55,445 nt of DNA from Actinomycetes bacterium (GCA_023428065.1 JAEYZI010000002.1:1-55445), one strand, 5' to 3'. Shown: positions 1 through 8,964, counted from the first letter of the stretch. The notes: generated from the letters alone by a model not told the origin. Numbers and translations: made by a program.

Positions 1-2
1 CC

Positions 3-95
3 TATCACCGGCGCCGCCGGCAGCGCGTCCTCGGCAAGTTGACGCCCGTCGAGTTCGAAGCCATCATGACCACACCGGCCGCGTCCGCGGCCTAA
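3..95 (+). CDS. IS3-family transposase, C-terminal end (5' part outside window)
   Basis: Only the last 30 codons are present, running in from the left edge and ending in TAA. They encode a basic HRRRRQ stretch followed by LTPVEFEA. This resembles the usual C-terminus of the IS3-family OrfB integrase (HRRRHSALGYLTPAEFE type), which lies just after the DDE catalytic core. The catalytic residues are off-window, so it cannot be judged whether the element is intact. A candidate terminal repeat follows a few bases after the stop. The family call rests on this short motif and its position only. Confidence 0.6.
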   Translation, partial: YHRRRRQRVLGKLTPVEFEAIMTTPAASAA

Positions 96-101
96 CACGA
101 A

Positions 102-130
102 GAGTCACCAAGACCCTCAGCAGTCCCCCA
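102..130 (+). repeat. probable right terminal inverted repeat of the IS3-type element
   Basis: Starting 6 bases after the transposase stop, the sequence GAGTCACC...CCCTCAGCAG runs into CCCCCA. IS3-family right ends usually lie a few tens of bases beyond the orfB stop and finish in CA, and this stretch has that position and ending. The left terminal repeat and the target duplication are outside the window, so the boundary is inferred. From about 131 to 299 I see no gene. Confidence 0.4.
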
Positions 131-299
131 GGGCTGCAGCTCAGGTGGATCCGCAACCTCCGATGGGGCTGCTGCGGCAAGAGTAGCTAGCTTCTGCAGC
201 TGCTCCAGGCTTGGTGCACCCCTGTCGGAATTGTTGGAGTGTCCCCCTACTCGGCCCACCGTGCCGTCCCCGTTCGGATCGGCGGGACGCCGCGGCGCG

Positions 300-1055
300 T
301 CAGCCGAGCGCGTCGTGGAGGGCGGCGTCGAGCCGGGACGCCGCCTCCGCGTCGCTCGCGCGCAGATCGATGCCGTGGGCCGCCGACGGCACGACGAGCA
401 GCTCCGCGGCGGGCCGAGCCTCGGCCAACTGCCGCACCTGCCCGGTGAACTCCCCGTCGGCGTCGCCGACGATGAGCAGCACGGGCACCTCGACGCCCTC
501 GATCGCGGCGAGGGCGTCGGAGGAGCCGTAGACCGTGGGCGACGAGATCGCGACCACGAGGCTCGGGGTGGGCGAGAGCGAAGGCGTGGCCGCGAGCGCG
601 AACGTGCCGCCCATCGACGCGCCCACGATCGCGTAGTCCCTCACTCCCTCGTCCGTGAGCCACGCGACGGCGGCGCCCATGACGCCCTCCGGCGTGCCGC
701 TGAGACTCGGGATGAAGACCCGGTAGCCCGCATCCGCGAGCTCGCGCCCGAACTCCTCCCACGCGCACGGCCGCTGGCCCGCCTGGTGGGCCAGGATCAC
801 GGCACGCTCCCCTGCGCCGAAGGCGAGCGCCTCCGTCGGCAGCGGCGAGTCGCCGAGCGTCAGCACGGTGTCGCCCTCCTGCACGCACGGGGCGATGACG
901 CCCGCGTCGTCCGCCACGGTGTAGGGGACGAGCGGGGCGGGCGCGGCCGACTCGGGCGCCGCCTCCGGGCTCGAGCCCTGGCATGCCGCGAGGGCGAGCG
1001 ACAGCGCGGCGGCGGCAGCGACGACGGACAGGATGCGCAGACGGGTGTCGGACAT
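300..1055 (-). CDS. lipoprotein alpha/beta hydrolase (dienelactone-hydrolase-like)
   Basis: The 251-residue product begins with a lipoprotein signal, LALAAC with lipidated Cys25, so it should be exported and membrane-anchored. The mature part has an alpha/beta-hydrolase layout: nucleophile elbow GASMGG (Ser147), acid in GDADGE (Asp198 or Asp200) and His227 in SAAHG. The substrate cannot be read from the sequence. The ATG at 1055 was chosen because it gives a clean signal peptide; the frame extends upstream only through arginine-rich non-signal sequence. A GAGGAG lies about 17 bases upstream, rather far for a Shine-Dalgarno. It follows the ATPase gene by 43 bases on the same strand and may share its transcript. 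Confidence 0.75.
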   Translation of the reverse strand: MSDTRLRILSVVAAAAALSLALAACQGSSPEAAPESAAPAPLVPYTVADDAGVIAPCVQEGDTVLTLGDSPLPTEALAFGAGERAVILAHQAGQRPCAWEEFGRELADAGYRVFIPSLSGTPEGVMGAAVAWLTDEGVRDYAIVGASMGGTFALAATPSLSPTPSLVVAISSPTVYGSSDALAAIEGVEVPVLLIVGDADGEFTGQVRQLAEARPAAELLVVPSAAHGIDLRASDAEAASRLDAALHDALG

Positions 1056-1098
1056 GTGGTGGTGGTTCCGTTCTCCTCGTGAGGATGGACGGTAGCAG

Positions 1099-3525
1099 CT
1101 ACCCCCGCCGGTGCACACCCGGGCGCGAGCCGCGCGCCTCGCGCGCCGCGACCACCCGCGCCCCGACGGCACGCGCCGCCTCGATGAGCACGACCGCCCC
1201 CGCGGCCGTCACCGCCGTCACCGCCCACTCGCCCGGGGTCAGCATCCGGAGCACGAGGAAGTCGCTCACGAGCGGCACGACGAAGACCCCCACGAGCCCC
1301 GCGGCCATCACCGCAACGAGGAACGCCTTCCACAGGGTGAACGGCCGGGCCATGAGCACGAGCACCCACAGCCCCGCGACCCCGAGCACCACCGTCGCGC
1401 CCGTGCGCATCTCGGCGGCCGGGACGCCCGACCAGGTCATCGCGGCCGCAAACCCCGCGAGGGTCAGCGCGATCGCGCATCCCGTGGGCACCGCGAAGCC
1501 GAGCGCGCGCCGCAGGAACCCCGGGCGGTAGGGGCGGCTGTTCGGGATGAGGGCGAGCAGGAACGCGGGGATGCCGATCGTGAGTCCGTCGAGCACCGAG
1601 AGCTGGCGGGGGAGGAACGGGAACTCCACCACGGACAGCCCGACGAGCAGCGTCAGCAGCGCCGCCCACACCGTCTTCGAAAAGAACAGCATCGACACCC
1701 GCTCGATGTTGGCGAGCACCTGACGCCCCTCGCCGAACACGAGCGGAAGGCGCGAGAACCTGCCCTCGAGCAGCACCATCCGCGCCACCGCGCGGGCCGC
1801 GGGCGCACCCGTCGACATCGCGATCCCGATGTCGGCGGCCTTGAGCGCCGGGATGTCGTTCACGCCGTCGCCGATCATCGCCACCGTGTGACCGGCGTCC
1901 TGGAGCGCCTGCGTGAGCTCGCGCTTCTGATCGGGCGTGATGCGCCCCACCACGAGGTGCGACTCGGCAGCCTCCCGCAGCGCCGCCGGGTCGTCGGGCA
2001 GTTCCCGCGCGTCGACCGGCTCGCCCACCGGGATGCCGACCTCCCGCGCGATCGCCGCGACCGTGCGCGGGTCGTCCCCCGAGAAGACGCGGATCGCGAT
2101 GCCCTCCCGCGCGAAGAACGCGAGCGTCTCCGCCGCATCCGGGCGGATCCGCTCACGGAACACGAGGAGCGCGACAGGGCGCAGCCCGCCGGGCAGCACG
2201 GGCTCGTCGGGCAGGGGATCCGCGGAGTGCGCGAGCACGAGGGTGCGCCGACCCGACGCCGTGAGGGGCGCGGTGCGGCTCTCGAGCCGGCCATCGGGGA
2301 ACACCACATCCGGCCCGCCGAGCACCCAGGAGCCCGGCGCCTGCGCGCCCTCGGGGAACCCCACCGCGCTCCACTTCCGCTCCGACGCGAACGCTACGCG
2401 GGCGGCGGGCTCGTCGGCCACGGGCGACCCGAACGCCGGGGCGAGCCCCCGCGCGGTCGCGTTCGCATCCGGGGCGCTCGCGAACCAGCCGAGCACCCCG
2501 CGCCAGCCGCGCGGCGCGTCGCCCTCGTCGAGCAGGAGCACATGCTCGTCGAACTGCACCCCGCCCGCCGTGAGCGTGCCCGTCTTGTCGAAGCAGATCA
2601 CGTCGACGCGCGCGAGCACCTCGACGGCCGCGAGCTCCTGCGCGAGCACGCCCTCGCGCGCGAGCCGCACCGCGCCGACGGCGAACGCGATGCTCGTCAT
2701 CAGCACGAGCCCGAGCGGGATCATCGCCACGACCGCCGCTATCCCGAACACCGACGCCTGCTCCCAGGCATCCGGCGACGACAGCGCCGACCACCCGCCG
2801 AGGGCCACCACCTGGGCCGGGAAGATGAGAGCCGCGAGCGGCCCGAGAGCGTAGGTGACCCACGTGAGCACCCGCCGGATCCCCGCGTTCAGCTCGCTCG
2901 AGACGAGCGAGAACCGGCGCGCCTGCGCCGCGAGCCGGTTCGCGAAGGTGGCCTCCCCCACCCGCTCCACGACGCCGCGGCCCTCCCCGCCCACGACGAG
3001 GGAACCCCCGAACAGCAGGTCCCCGGGCACCTTCTCCACGGGATCCGACTCGCCCGTGAGCAGCGACTCGTCGACCTGCAGGCCGTCGGCCTCGACGACC
3101 CGCGCGTCGGCCGGCACCCGCTCCCCCAAGCGCACCACGACGAGGTCGTCGAGCACGATGTCGTCCGAGGGGATGCGCGCCTCGTCGCCGTCGCGCACCA
3201 CGTCCGCCCACGGCGAGGACGGCAGCGACAGCCGGTCGAGCGTCAGCTTCGCCCGCAGCTCCTGCCACGAGCCCAGGATGAGGTTGCCGAGCGCGGAGAA
3301 GCCGAAGAGCGCATCCTGCCACCGCCCGAGCACGAGCAGCGTCACGAAGCAGAACCCGATGACGCCGTTGAAGAGCGTGAAGACGTTCGCCCGCACAATG
3401 CTCCACACGCCGCGGCTCACGGGCGGCCGGTAGGCGTTGGTCTTCCCGGCTGCGACGCGCTGCGCGACCTCGGCGCGCGTGAGGCCCGCCAGTTCAGTCC
3501 GCCTGCCGGTCAGGGAGTCGTGCAC
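1099..3525 (-). CDS. ctpE: P-type cation-transporting ATPase, CtpE-like
   Basis: This 808-residue membrane ATPase couples ATP hydrolysis to cation transport. It has the actuator TGES loop (157-160), the phosphorylation motif DKTGT (313-317) and the hinge motif GDGVND. Membrane helices lie at about 45-95, 225-290 and in the C-terminal third. There is no N-terminal metal-binding CxxC domain, and the proline in M4 is IPLG rather than CPC/CPx, which excludes the heavy-metal type. The N-terminus (LTRAEVAQR...KTN, then VRANVFTLFN) resembles actinobacterial CtpE, reported as a calcium-uptake ATPase in mycobacteria. The specificity is inferred from that similarity. The start is GTG with no strong Shine-Dalgarno. 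RNase HI lies 70 bases upstream on the same strand. Confidence 0.85.
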   Translation of the reverse strand: MHDSLTGRRTELAGLTRAEVAQRVAAGKTNAYRPPVSRGVWSIVRANVFTLFNGVIGFCFVTLLVLGRWQDALFGFSALGNLILGSWQELRAKLTLDRLSLPSSPWADVVRDGDEARIPSDDIVLDDLVVVRLGERVPADARVVEADGLQVDESLLTGESDPVEKVPGDLLFGGSLVVGGEGRGVVERVGEATFANRLAAQARRFSLVSSELNAGIRRVLTWVTYALGPLAALIFPAQVVALGGWSALSSPDAWEQASVFGIAAVVAMIPLGLVLMTSIAFAVGAVRLAREGVLAQELAAVEVLARVDVICFDKTGTLTAGGVQFDEHVLLLDEGDAPRGWRGVLGWFASAPDANATARGLAPAFGSPVADEPAARVAFASERKWSAVGFPEGAQAPGSWVLGGPDVVFPDGRLESRTAPLTASGRRTLVLAHSADPLPDEPVLPGGLRPVALLVFRERIRPDAAETLAFFAREGIAIRVFSGDDPRTVAAIAREVGIPVGEPVDARELPDDPAALREAAESHLVVGRITPDQKRELTQALQDAGHTVAMIGDGVNDIPALKAADIGIAMSTGAPAARAVARMVLLEGRFSRLPLVFGEGRQVLANIERVSMLFFSKTVWAALLTLLVGLSVVEFPFLPRQLSVLDGLTIGIPAFLLALIPNSRPYRPGFLRRALGFAVPTGCAIALTLAGFAAAMTWSGVPAAEMRTGATVVLGVAGLWVLVLMARPFTLWKAFLVAVMAAGLVGVFVVPLVSDFLVLRMLTPGEWAVTAVTAAGAVVLIEAARAVGARVVAAREARGSRPGVHRRG

Positions 3526-3595
3526 CAGGTGCCACGGCGCCAGCCTAACCGCCGCGTGCGTGGCGACGCGGGCCGGGCGGCATCCGGATGCCGCG

Positions 3596-4141
3596 CTAGC
3601 GGCGGTCGCCCGCGCCGCGCGGTGGGTCGACGGAGACGTCGAGACGCTCCTGGGCGCCGCCGAGCGACGACCACTCGGAGGCCACGCCCTTCGCCGCGTG
3701 ATGCGAGGCCCGCACGGCGCGCTCGTCGGCCCACGAGTTCAGCCGGTGCCCCGCGTGACCCCGCACATGCTCGAGCACCACATCCGGGAGTCCGGCCGCG
3801 CGCCGCGCGTCGCGCACCGCGATGAGCTGCTCGAGGATCTCGCGGTTCGCCACGGGCTTCTTCGCGCTCGTGACCCAGCCGCGGCGCTTGTGCCCGTCCA
3901 TCCACGACGAGTAGGTGTCGATCGCGTACTTCGAGTCGGCCTGCACGATGAGCTCGCGAACATCCATGTGGTCGCGGATGGCGTAGAGCAGCCCGAGCAG
4001 CTCCCCGATGTTGTTGGTGCCGCTCGGGAGCGACCCGGCGGCCCAGTGGCCGTCCTCGCCGACCCAGGCCCACCCGGCCGGGCCCGGGTTGCCCTTGCAG
4101 GCGCCGTCGGTGGCCAGCACATAGCGGTCGGGAGAGCTCAC
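3596..4141 (-). CDS. rnhA: ribonuclease HI
   Basis: RNase HI cleaves the RNA strand of RNA:DNA hybrids such as R-loops and Okazaki primers. All four metal-binding acids are visible: Asp12 (ATDGAC), Glu47 (NIGELL), Asp69 (QADSKY) and Asp139 (SWADE), with the histidine region RGHAGH just before the last. The basic handle GHKRRGW is present. At 181 residues it is slightly longer than the E. coli enzyme because of a polar C-terminal tail. The start is GTG. It is divergent from the methyltransferase gene with 60 bases between starts, which must hold both promoters. Confidence 0.93.
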   Translation of the reverse strand: MSSPDRYVLATDGACKGNPGPAGWAWVGEDGHWAAGSLPSGTNNIGELLGLLYAIRDHMDVRELIVQADSKYAIDTYSSWMDGHKRRGWVTSAKKPVANREILEQLIAVRDARRAAGLPDVVLEHVRGHAGHRLNSWADERAVRASHHAAKGVASEWSSLGGAQERLDVSVDPPRGAGDRR

Positions 4142-4201
4142 CCCCCGATCCTCTCAGGAGCGCGGTGTCGCCGCCGACCTCCCCTGCCGTACGGTGGGCC
4201 G

Positions 4202-5008
4202 GTGACCGATGCCGACCCCCTCGTCGCGCGCCTCCGCGCCGCGGGCTGCGTGTTCGCGGAGGACGAGGCGGCACTCCTACGCGAAGCGGCATCCGGCGAC
4301 GAGCTCGAATCGCTCGTCGCCCGCAGGGTGGCGGGCGAGCCGCTCGAGCCGCTGCTCGGCTGGGCGGCGTTCGCGGGCATGCGCGTCGACGTCGCGCCGG
4401 GGGTGTTCGTGCCGCGCGTGCGCAGCGAGGTGCTCGTGGACGCCGCGCTCGACGGGCTCCCCGACGACGCGGTCGTCGTCGAGCTGTGCTGCGGGGTCGG
4501 CGCGATCGCGGCCGCCATCCTCGGCGCCCGGCCGGACGCCGAGGTGTGGGCCGCCGACATCGACCCGGATGCCGTCGCCGTCGCCCGCCGGAACCTGCCC
4601 CCCGAGCGCGTGCTCGAGGGCGACCTCTACGCCCCGCTGCCGGAGCGGCTGCGCGGGCGGGTCGACGTGATCGTCGCGAACGGGCCCTACGTGCCGAGCG
4701 ACGAGATCGCGTTCATGCCCGCCGAGGCGCGCGAGCACGAGCACCGCGTCGCGCTCGACGGCGGAGCCGACGGCACCGCGGTGCAGGCGCGCGTCGCATC
4801 CGGATGCCGTGAGTGGCTCGCGCCGGGCGGTCGCGTCATCATCGAGACGAGCGAGCGACAGGCGGCGCGGACGGCGTCACTGATCGACGAGCAGGGGCTC
4901 GTCGCGCGCATCGTCCGCGACGAGGAGCGGGACGGGACGGCGGTCGTCGGGACGCGGCGCCCATCCGCCTCCGGGGAGGCACACGCCGCACACCTCAGGC
5001 CTGACTGA
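4202..5008 (+). CDS. PrmC-related N5-glutamine methyltransferase-like protein
   Basis: This 268-residue class I SAM-dependent methyltransferase is of the HemK/PrmC type. The SAM motif ELCCGVG lies at 94-100, the acidic motif AADIDPDA near 117-124, and the catalytic-loop motif reads NGPY (160-163) where true PrmC has NPPY. An N-terminal helical segment (about 1-60) corresponds to the PrmC substrate-binding region. The altered motif and the sequence around HRVALDGGADG place it with actinobacterial PrmC paralogues whose substrate is not established, rather than with PrmC itself. The start is GTG, since no upstream codon gives a better N-terminus. Its 3' end overlaps the convergent VOC gene by 14 bases. 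Confidence 0.78.
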   Translation: MTDADPLVARLRAAGCVFAEDEAALLREAASGDELESLVARRVAGEPLEPLLGWAAFAGMRVDVAPGVFVPRVRSEVLVDAALDGLPDDAVVVELCCGVGAIAAAILGARPDAEVWAADIDPDAVAVARRNLPPERVLEGDLYAPLPERLRGRVDVIVANGPYVPSDEIAFMPAEAREHEHRVALDGGADGTAVQARVASGCREWLAPGGRVIIETSERQAARTASLIDEQGLVARIVRDEERDGTAVVGTRRPSASGEAHAAHLRPD

Positions 5009-5396
5009 TGCGGAGCTGGTTGCCGGCCGGGTCGCGGAAGGCGGCGTCGCGGGCACCCCACGGCTGGTCCATGGGCTCCTGCACGATGTCGGCTCCGGAC
5101 GCCGCGATGCGCTCGAAGTCTCCGTCGAGGTCGTCGGTCTCGAGCACGAGGCCCGCGAGCACGCCCTTCGCGAGCAGGTCGGCGAGCGCGGCGCCGTCCT
5201 CCTCCGAGACACCCGCGGTGACGGGCGTGAGCACGACCGAGGAGTCGGCGCCGGGATGCGCGAGCGTGACCCAGCGCATGCCGCCGCCCTGGTCGACGTC
5301 CATGAGCACCTCGAAGCCGAGCACGTCGCGGTAGAAGGCGAGCGCGGCGGCCGGGTCGTCCACGTACAGGAAGCTGTTGCGGAGTCTGATCGTCAT
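4995..5396 (-). CDS. VOC/glyoxalase-superfamily protein
   Basis: The 133-residue protein has two beta-alpha-beta-beta-beta units typical of the vicinal oxygen chelate fold. The first contains FYRDVLGFEV and the second ends in FRDPAGNQLRI, the usual VOC terminal strand. The first-strand His metal ligand of glyoxalase I is not evident, so it may be a binding or resistance-type VOC protein rather than a lactoylglutathione lyase. It starts 19 bases after the AraC-type regulator on the same strand, a common pairing that suggests one operon. The ligand is unknown. Confidence 0.8.
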   Translation of the reverse strand: MTIRLRNSFLYVDDPAAALAFYRDVLGFEVLMDVDQGGGMRWVTLAHPGADSSVVLTPVTAGVSEEDGAALADLLAKGVLAGLVLETDDLDGDFERIAASGADIVQEPMDQPWGARDAAFRDPAGNQLRISQA

Positions 5397-5415
5397 GCCG
5401 CCACGCTACGGGGGC

Positions 5416-5853
<438 letters not shown>

Positions 5854-5872
5854 CCGGCCCCTCCCACCCCAA

Positions 5873-5932
5873 AGTGCCCGTTCCGCGTGTTAGTTGCCGA
5901 AGGAACGGGCACAAGCACGCGGAACGGGCACT
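5873..5932. repeat. 60-bp palindromic element, copy 1
   Basis: Arms AGTGCCCGTTCCGCGTG and its exact reverse complement enclose a 26-nt asymmetric core. The element lies between the stop codon of the VIT-type gene (5944) and the start of the AraC-type gene. Flanking bases extend the pairing (CCCACCCC...AAA against TTTTGGGTGGG, one mismatch), giving about 27 paired bases per side. Compared with copy 3 the core is inverted (GCCGAAGGAACGG here, CCGTTCCTTCGGC there). As RNA it would form a long hairpin at the 3' end of the upstream leftward transcript, without a U-tract. Confidence 0.9.
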
Positions 5933-5943
5933 TTTGGGTGGGG

Positions 5944-7032
5944 TCAGGCGAGGGTGGCGCCGAAGAGGAGGCCGAGCAGGTAGGTGGCGGCGGCGGCGCC
6001 GTAGCCGATCGCGAGCTGGCGCAGGGCGCGGTAGAGCGGCGGCGCGCCCGAGAGGATGCCGACGACCGCGCCCGTGCCGAGCAGCGCGACGCCGACGAGC
6101 ACCGACGCGAGCACGACGGCTCCGATCCCCGTCATGCCAAACAGGTAGGGCAGCACGGGGATGAGGGCGCCGGACGCGAAGAACACGAAGCTCGACCCCG
6201 CCGCGTGCCACTGCGAGCCGACCGCCTCATCCGGGTCGAGCTCGTCGGGCGGAGCATCGGCCTCGAGGTGCAGCGTCGCGAGCACCTCCTGCGCGTGCGC
6301 GTCGGCCTCCTCGGGGTCCATCCCGCGCGCGCGGTAGACGAGCGCGAGCTCGTTGGCGTCCACGTCGAGGTGCGAGAGCGCCGATTGCGAGGCGGGGTCG
6401 GGGCGGGAGGCCGCGAGCAGCTCGCGCTGCGACTTGACCGACACGTACTCCCCCGCAGCCATCGAGAGCGCACCCGCGAGGAGTCCCGCGATGCCCGTGA
6501 AGAGCACGACCGACGGTGGCGCACCCGTCGCGCCGATGCCGAGCACGAGGGCGAGGTTCGACACGAGTCCGTCGTTCGCGCCGAACACGGCCGCGCGGAA
6601 GGTGCCGGAGAGGCGGGTGCGACCGCGCGCCGCGAGACCGCGCAGCACCTCGCCGTGGATGCGCTCGTCGGCCGCCATCCGCTCGGTCGCGTGCGGGTCG
6701 TCGTCGTACGGCGAGCGGCCCTCGGCGCGCTGCGCGAGCGCGAGCACGAAGAGGAACCCGAGGCGCTTCGCGAGGAAGCCCAGCAGGCGCGTTCGCAGGT
6801 CGGGGCGCGGGGCGGGCTCGGCCTTCGGGCCGAGCAGCTTGAGCCAGTGACCCTCGTGACGCGCCTCGGCGTCGGCGAGGGCGAGCAGGATCTCGCGCTC
6901 CGGCCCCTCGCGCCGCTCGGCGAGATCACGATAGGTGGCGGCCTCTGCCCGCTCGGCCGCGAGATAGCGGCGCCAACGGCGGACCTGCGCCGGTGTCGGC
7001 ACGGGCACGTGGGTGGTGTGTTCGGTCGGCAC
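5944..7032 (-). CDS. ferritin-like/VIT1 fusion iron-manganese transporter (Er-VIT type)
   Basis: The 362-residue protein fuses an N-terminal rubrerythrin-like helical domain (about 15-150) to a C-terminal VIT1/CCC1 membrane domain (about 165-362). The first domain shows ExxH-type metal ligands in DAEARHEGHW and ADERIHGE; the second has FGANDGLVSN and the MAAGEYVSVKSQ motif of VIT transporters. Bacterial relatives (MbfA) export iron and affect oxidative-stress tolerance. Five hydrophobic segments are visible. GTG at 7032 is preferred because the longer frame runs into the galM-type stop region with low-complexity sequence. There is no good Shine-Dalgarno, so the start is uncertain. Confidence 0.82.
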   Translation of the reverse strand: MPTEHTTHVPVPTPAQVRRWRRYLAAERAEAATYRDLAERREGPEREILLALADAEARHEGHWLKLLGPKAEPAPRPDLRTRLLGFLAKRLGFLFVLALAQRAEGRSPYDDDPHATERMAADERIHGEVLRGLAARGRTRLSGTFRAAVFGANDGLVSNLALVLGIGATGAPPSVVLFTGIAGLLAGALSMAAGEYVSVKSQRELLAASRPDPASQSALSHLDVDANELALVYRARGMDPEEADAHAQEVLATLHLEADAPPDELDPDEAVGSQWHAAGSSFVFFASGALIPVLPYLFGMTGIGAVVLASVLVGVALLGTGAVVGILSGAPPLYRALRQLAIGYGAAAATYLLGLLFGATLA

Positions 7033-7084
7033 CGGTACATTCTGCCGATCGCCGGCGGGTTGCGGGCGGCCGAATCGGCGGCGG

Positions 7085-7999
7085 TCAGGCGCGGTAGCGG
7101 AAGCCCCAGCGCCCCTCGTAGGCCTCTCCCGGTTCGAGCCAGACGAGGCCCTCACCCGAGTTGAGCGCGTCGGGCGGCGCCGTCATCGGCTCGATCGCGA
7201 CCGCCGTGCCGAAGCCGCCGCCCTTCGGGAAGATCGGCGTCGTGAACACCTGCAGGTAGTGCCAGTCGTCGTCCTGCCAGACCTCGAGTCGCGTGCCGTC
7301 GGGTGCCGTGAGGGTCGCGGTGACGCCGTCGACGGGTCGGAGGCCCCGGAACGCCGTGTCGAGTTCGAGGTCGCCCACGCGCACCCCGCCGCGGAGGTCG
7401 GTGCCTCCCGACACCTCGTGCCACGCGATCGGGTCGAGCCGCTCGTCGACCTCGAGGTACTCGTCTGCCGGAACCGTGAGCACGAGGTCGGCGACGTCGT
7501 GCGCCCCGACCCGCGGGTACGGATGCGTCCCCGTCGCGTACGGCGCGCGCACGCCCGAGAGGTTGCGGGCCCCGTGCGCGACGGTGAGGCCGTCGGGCTC
7601 GAGCTCGAAGCGCACCCACGTGTCGAGGAGGAACGGCCAGCCGTGCTGCGGGTGGATGACGGCCCCGAGCGTGAGGGCGGACTCGGAGCGGTCGCGCACC
7701 TCGTACTCGGTGAACTCGAGCAGCCCGTGCAGCGCGCCGCCGCGCTTCGGCTCGGTGATGTCGAGCTGCTGGGGCACGCCCTCGTACTCCCAGCGCCCGG
7801 CGCGCACGCGGTTGGGCCACGGCGCGAGTGCGATGCCCGAGCAGTAGGGGGGCGGCGCCGTCTCGAGCGGGAGCGGCTCGGTGAGGTCGACGTCGCCCAC
7901 GCGCACGGCGCACAGCACCGCCGCGACCGTGCCGATCTCGGCGGACGCCTCGCCGCGGCGCAGCTCGATCCGCTCGCCGACTCCCGTGCGTGTACTCAT
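7085..7999 (-). CDS. galM: aldose 1-epimerase family protein (mutarotase), copy 1
   Basis: Mutarotases interconvert alpha and beta anomers of hexoses before kinase action. The 304-residue protein carries APWPNRVRAGRWEYEG near the N-terminus, the His-containing segments HGLL and HPQHGWPF, GTHPYPRVG, and the C-terminal acidic region EPMTAPPDALNSGEGL holding the catalytic Glu. The ATG at 7999 overlaps the TGA of the upstream paralogue (ATGA), so translation is probably coupled. The two copies share motifs throughout and arose by tandem duplication. They are the last genes of the leftward gal operon. Confidence 0.87.
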   Translation of the reverse strand: MSTRTGVGERIELRRGEASAEIGTVAAVLCAVRVGDVDLTEPLPLETAPPPYCSGIALAPWPNRVRAGRWEYEGVPQQLDITEPKRGGALHGLLEFTEYEVRDRSESALTLGAVIHPQHGWPFLLDTWVRFELEPDGLTVAHGARNLSGVRAPYATGTHPYPRVGAHDVADLVLTVPADEYLEVDERLDPIAWHEVSGGTDLRGGVRVGDLELDTAFRGLRPVDGVTATLTAPDGTRLEVWQDDDWHYLQVFTTPIFPKGGGFGTAVAIEPMTAPPDALNSGEGLVWLEPGEAYEGRWGFRYRA

Positions 8000-8928
8000 C
8001 GACCCTCCTCGTGACGGACGCCCCACGACGCCTCCCATTCGATGCCCGGAGCGAGCCAGGCGAGGCCCTCCCCCGAGTTGAGCGCGTCGGGCGCGGCCGT
8101 CATGGGCTCGAGCGCGACGGCGAGCGCAGGCGTCTCCCCGCCCTCGGCGTCCACGTGCGCGAAGTCGCGCGGGGTGAACACCTGCAGCCACCGGAACTCC
8201 GGATCCTGCCACACGACCGTGCGACGTCCGTCCGGCGCGGTGAGCACGGCGACGCCCTCGGGGCCCGTCGCGACGTCCTGGTAGGCGACGTTGAGGTCGA
8301 GCTCGGCGAGCCCGCGCGGCGTCGACAGGTCGAAGGGGCCGCCGGCAGCCACCTCGTGCACGGCGACCGGCACGAGGCGCTCGTCGAGCTCGAGGTGCCG
8401 CGCGGCGCGCACCTCGAGGGTGAGCCGTTCGACGGGCACGTCGCCCACCCGGAAGTACGGATGCGCCCCGACCGCCCACGGCGCGTCGCGCGTTCCGAGG
8501 TTGCGCGCCCCGTGGGTGACGGTGAGGCCGTCCTCCGCGAGGGCGTACCGCACCCAGGTCTCCACGAGGAAGGGCCAGCCGTGCTGGGGGTGGATCACGG
8601 CGCCGAGGGTGACCGTGTCATCCGCGCGGTCGAGCACGCGGTAGGCGGTGTTGCGCAGGAGGCCGTGGATCGCATTACCGCGCGTGGGGTCGGTGATGTC
8701 GAGCTGCTGCACGACTCCCTCGTACGTCCACCGGGCGTCGCGCACGCGGTTCGGCCACGGCGCGAGCACGATGCCGTTGCCGTGCCCCGGGAGGCGGGTG
8801 GGAGGCGTGCGCTCCGTGAGCTCGTGGCCGTCGACGACGAGCGACAGCAGGGCGGCGGCGAGCGTCGCGACGGTCGCCGACGACCGGGCGGTGGTCAGCT
8901 CGACGACGTCTCCGACGGGGGTGGTCAC
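7996..8928 (-). CDS. galM: aldose 1-epimerase family protein (mutarotase), copy 2
   Basis: This 310-residue paralogue of the next gene has the same landmarks: LAPWPNRVRDARWTYEG, IHGLL, HPQHGWPFL, GAHPYFRVG and EPMTAAPDALNSGEGLAWL. It has GAHPYFR where copy 1 has GTHPYPR, so the substrate pockets probably differ. The start is GTG. It lies 36 bases downstream of the sugar-porter gene and overlaps copy 1, fitting an operon in which uptake is followed by anomer conversion. Which sugar each copy prefers cannot be told from the sequence. Confidence 0.87.
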   Translation of the reverse strand: MTTPVGDVVELTTARSSATVATLAAALLSLVVDGHELTERTPPTRLPGHGNGIVLAPWPNRVRDARWTYEGVVQQLDITDPTRGNAIHGLLRNTAYRVLDRADDTVTLGAVIHPQHGWPFLVETWVRYALAEDGLTVTHGARNLGTRDAPWAVGAHPYFRVGDVPVERLTLEVRAARHLELDERLVPVAVHEVAAGGPFDLSTPRGLAELDLNVAYQDVATGPEGVAVLTAPDGRRTVVWQDPEFRWLQVFTPRDFAHVDAEGGETPALAVALEPMTAAPDALNSGEGLAWLAPGIEWEASWGVRHEEGR

Positions 8929-8964
8929 GACGACGAGCCTAGAGCGGATGCGGCGCCGCGCGGC

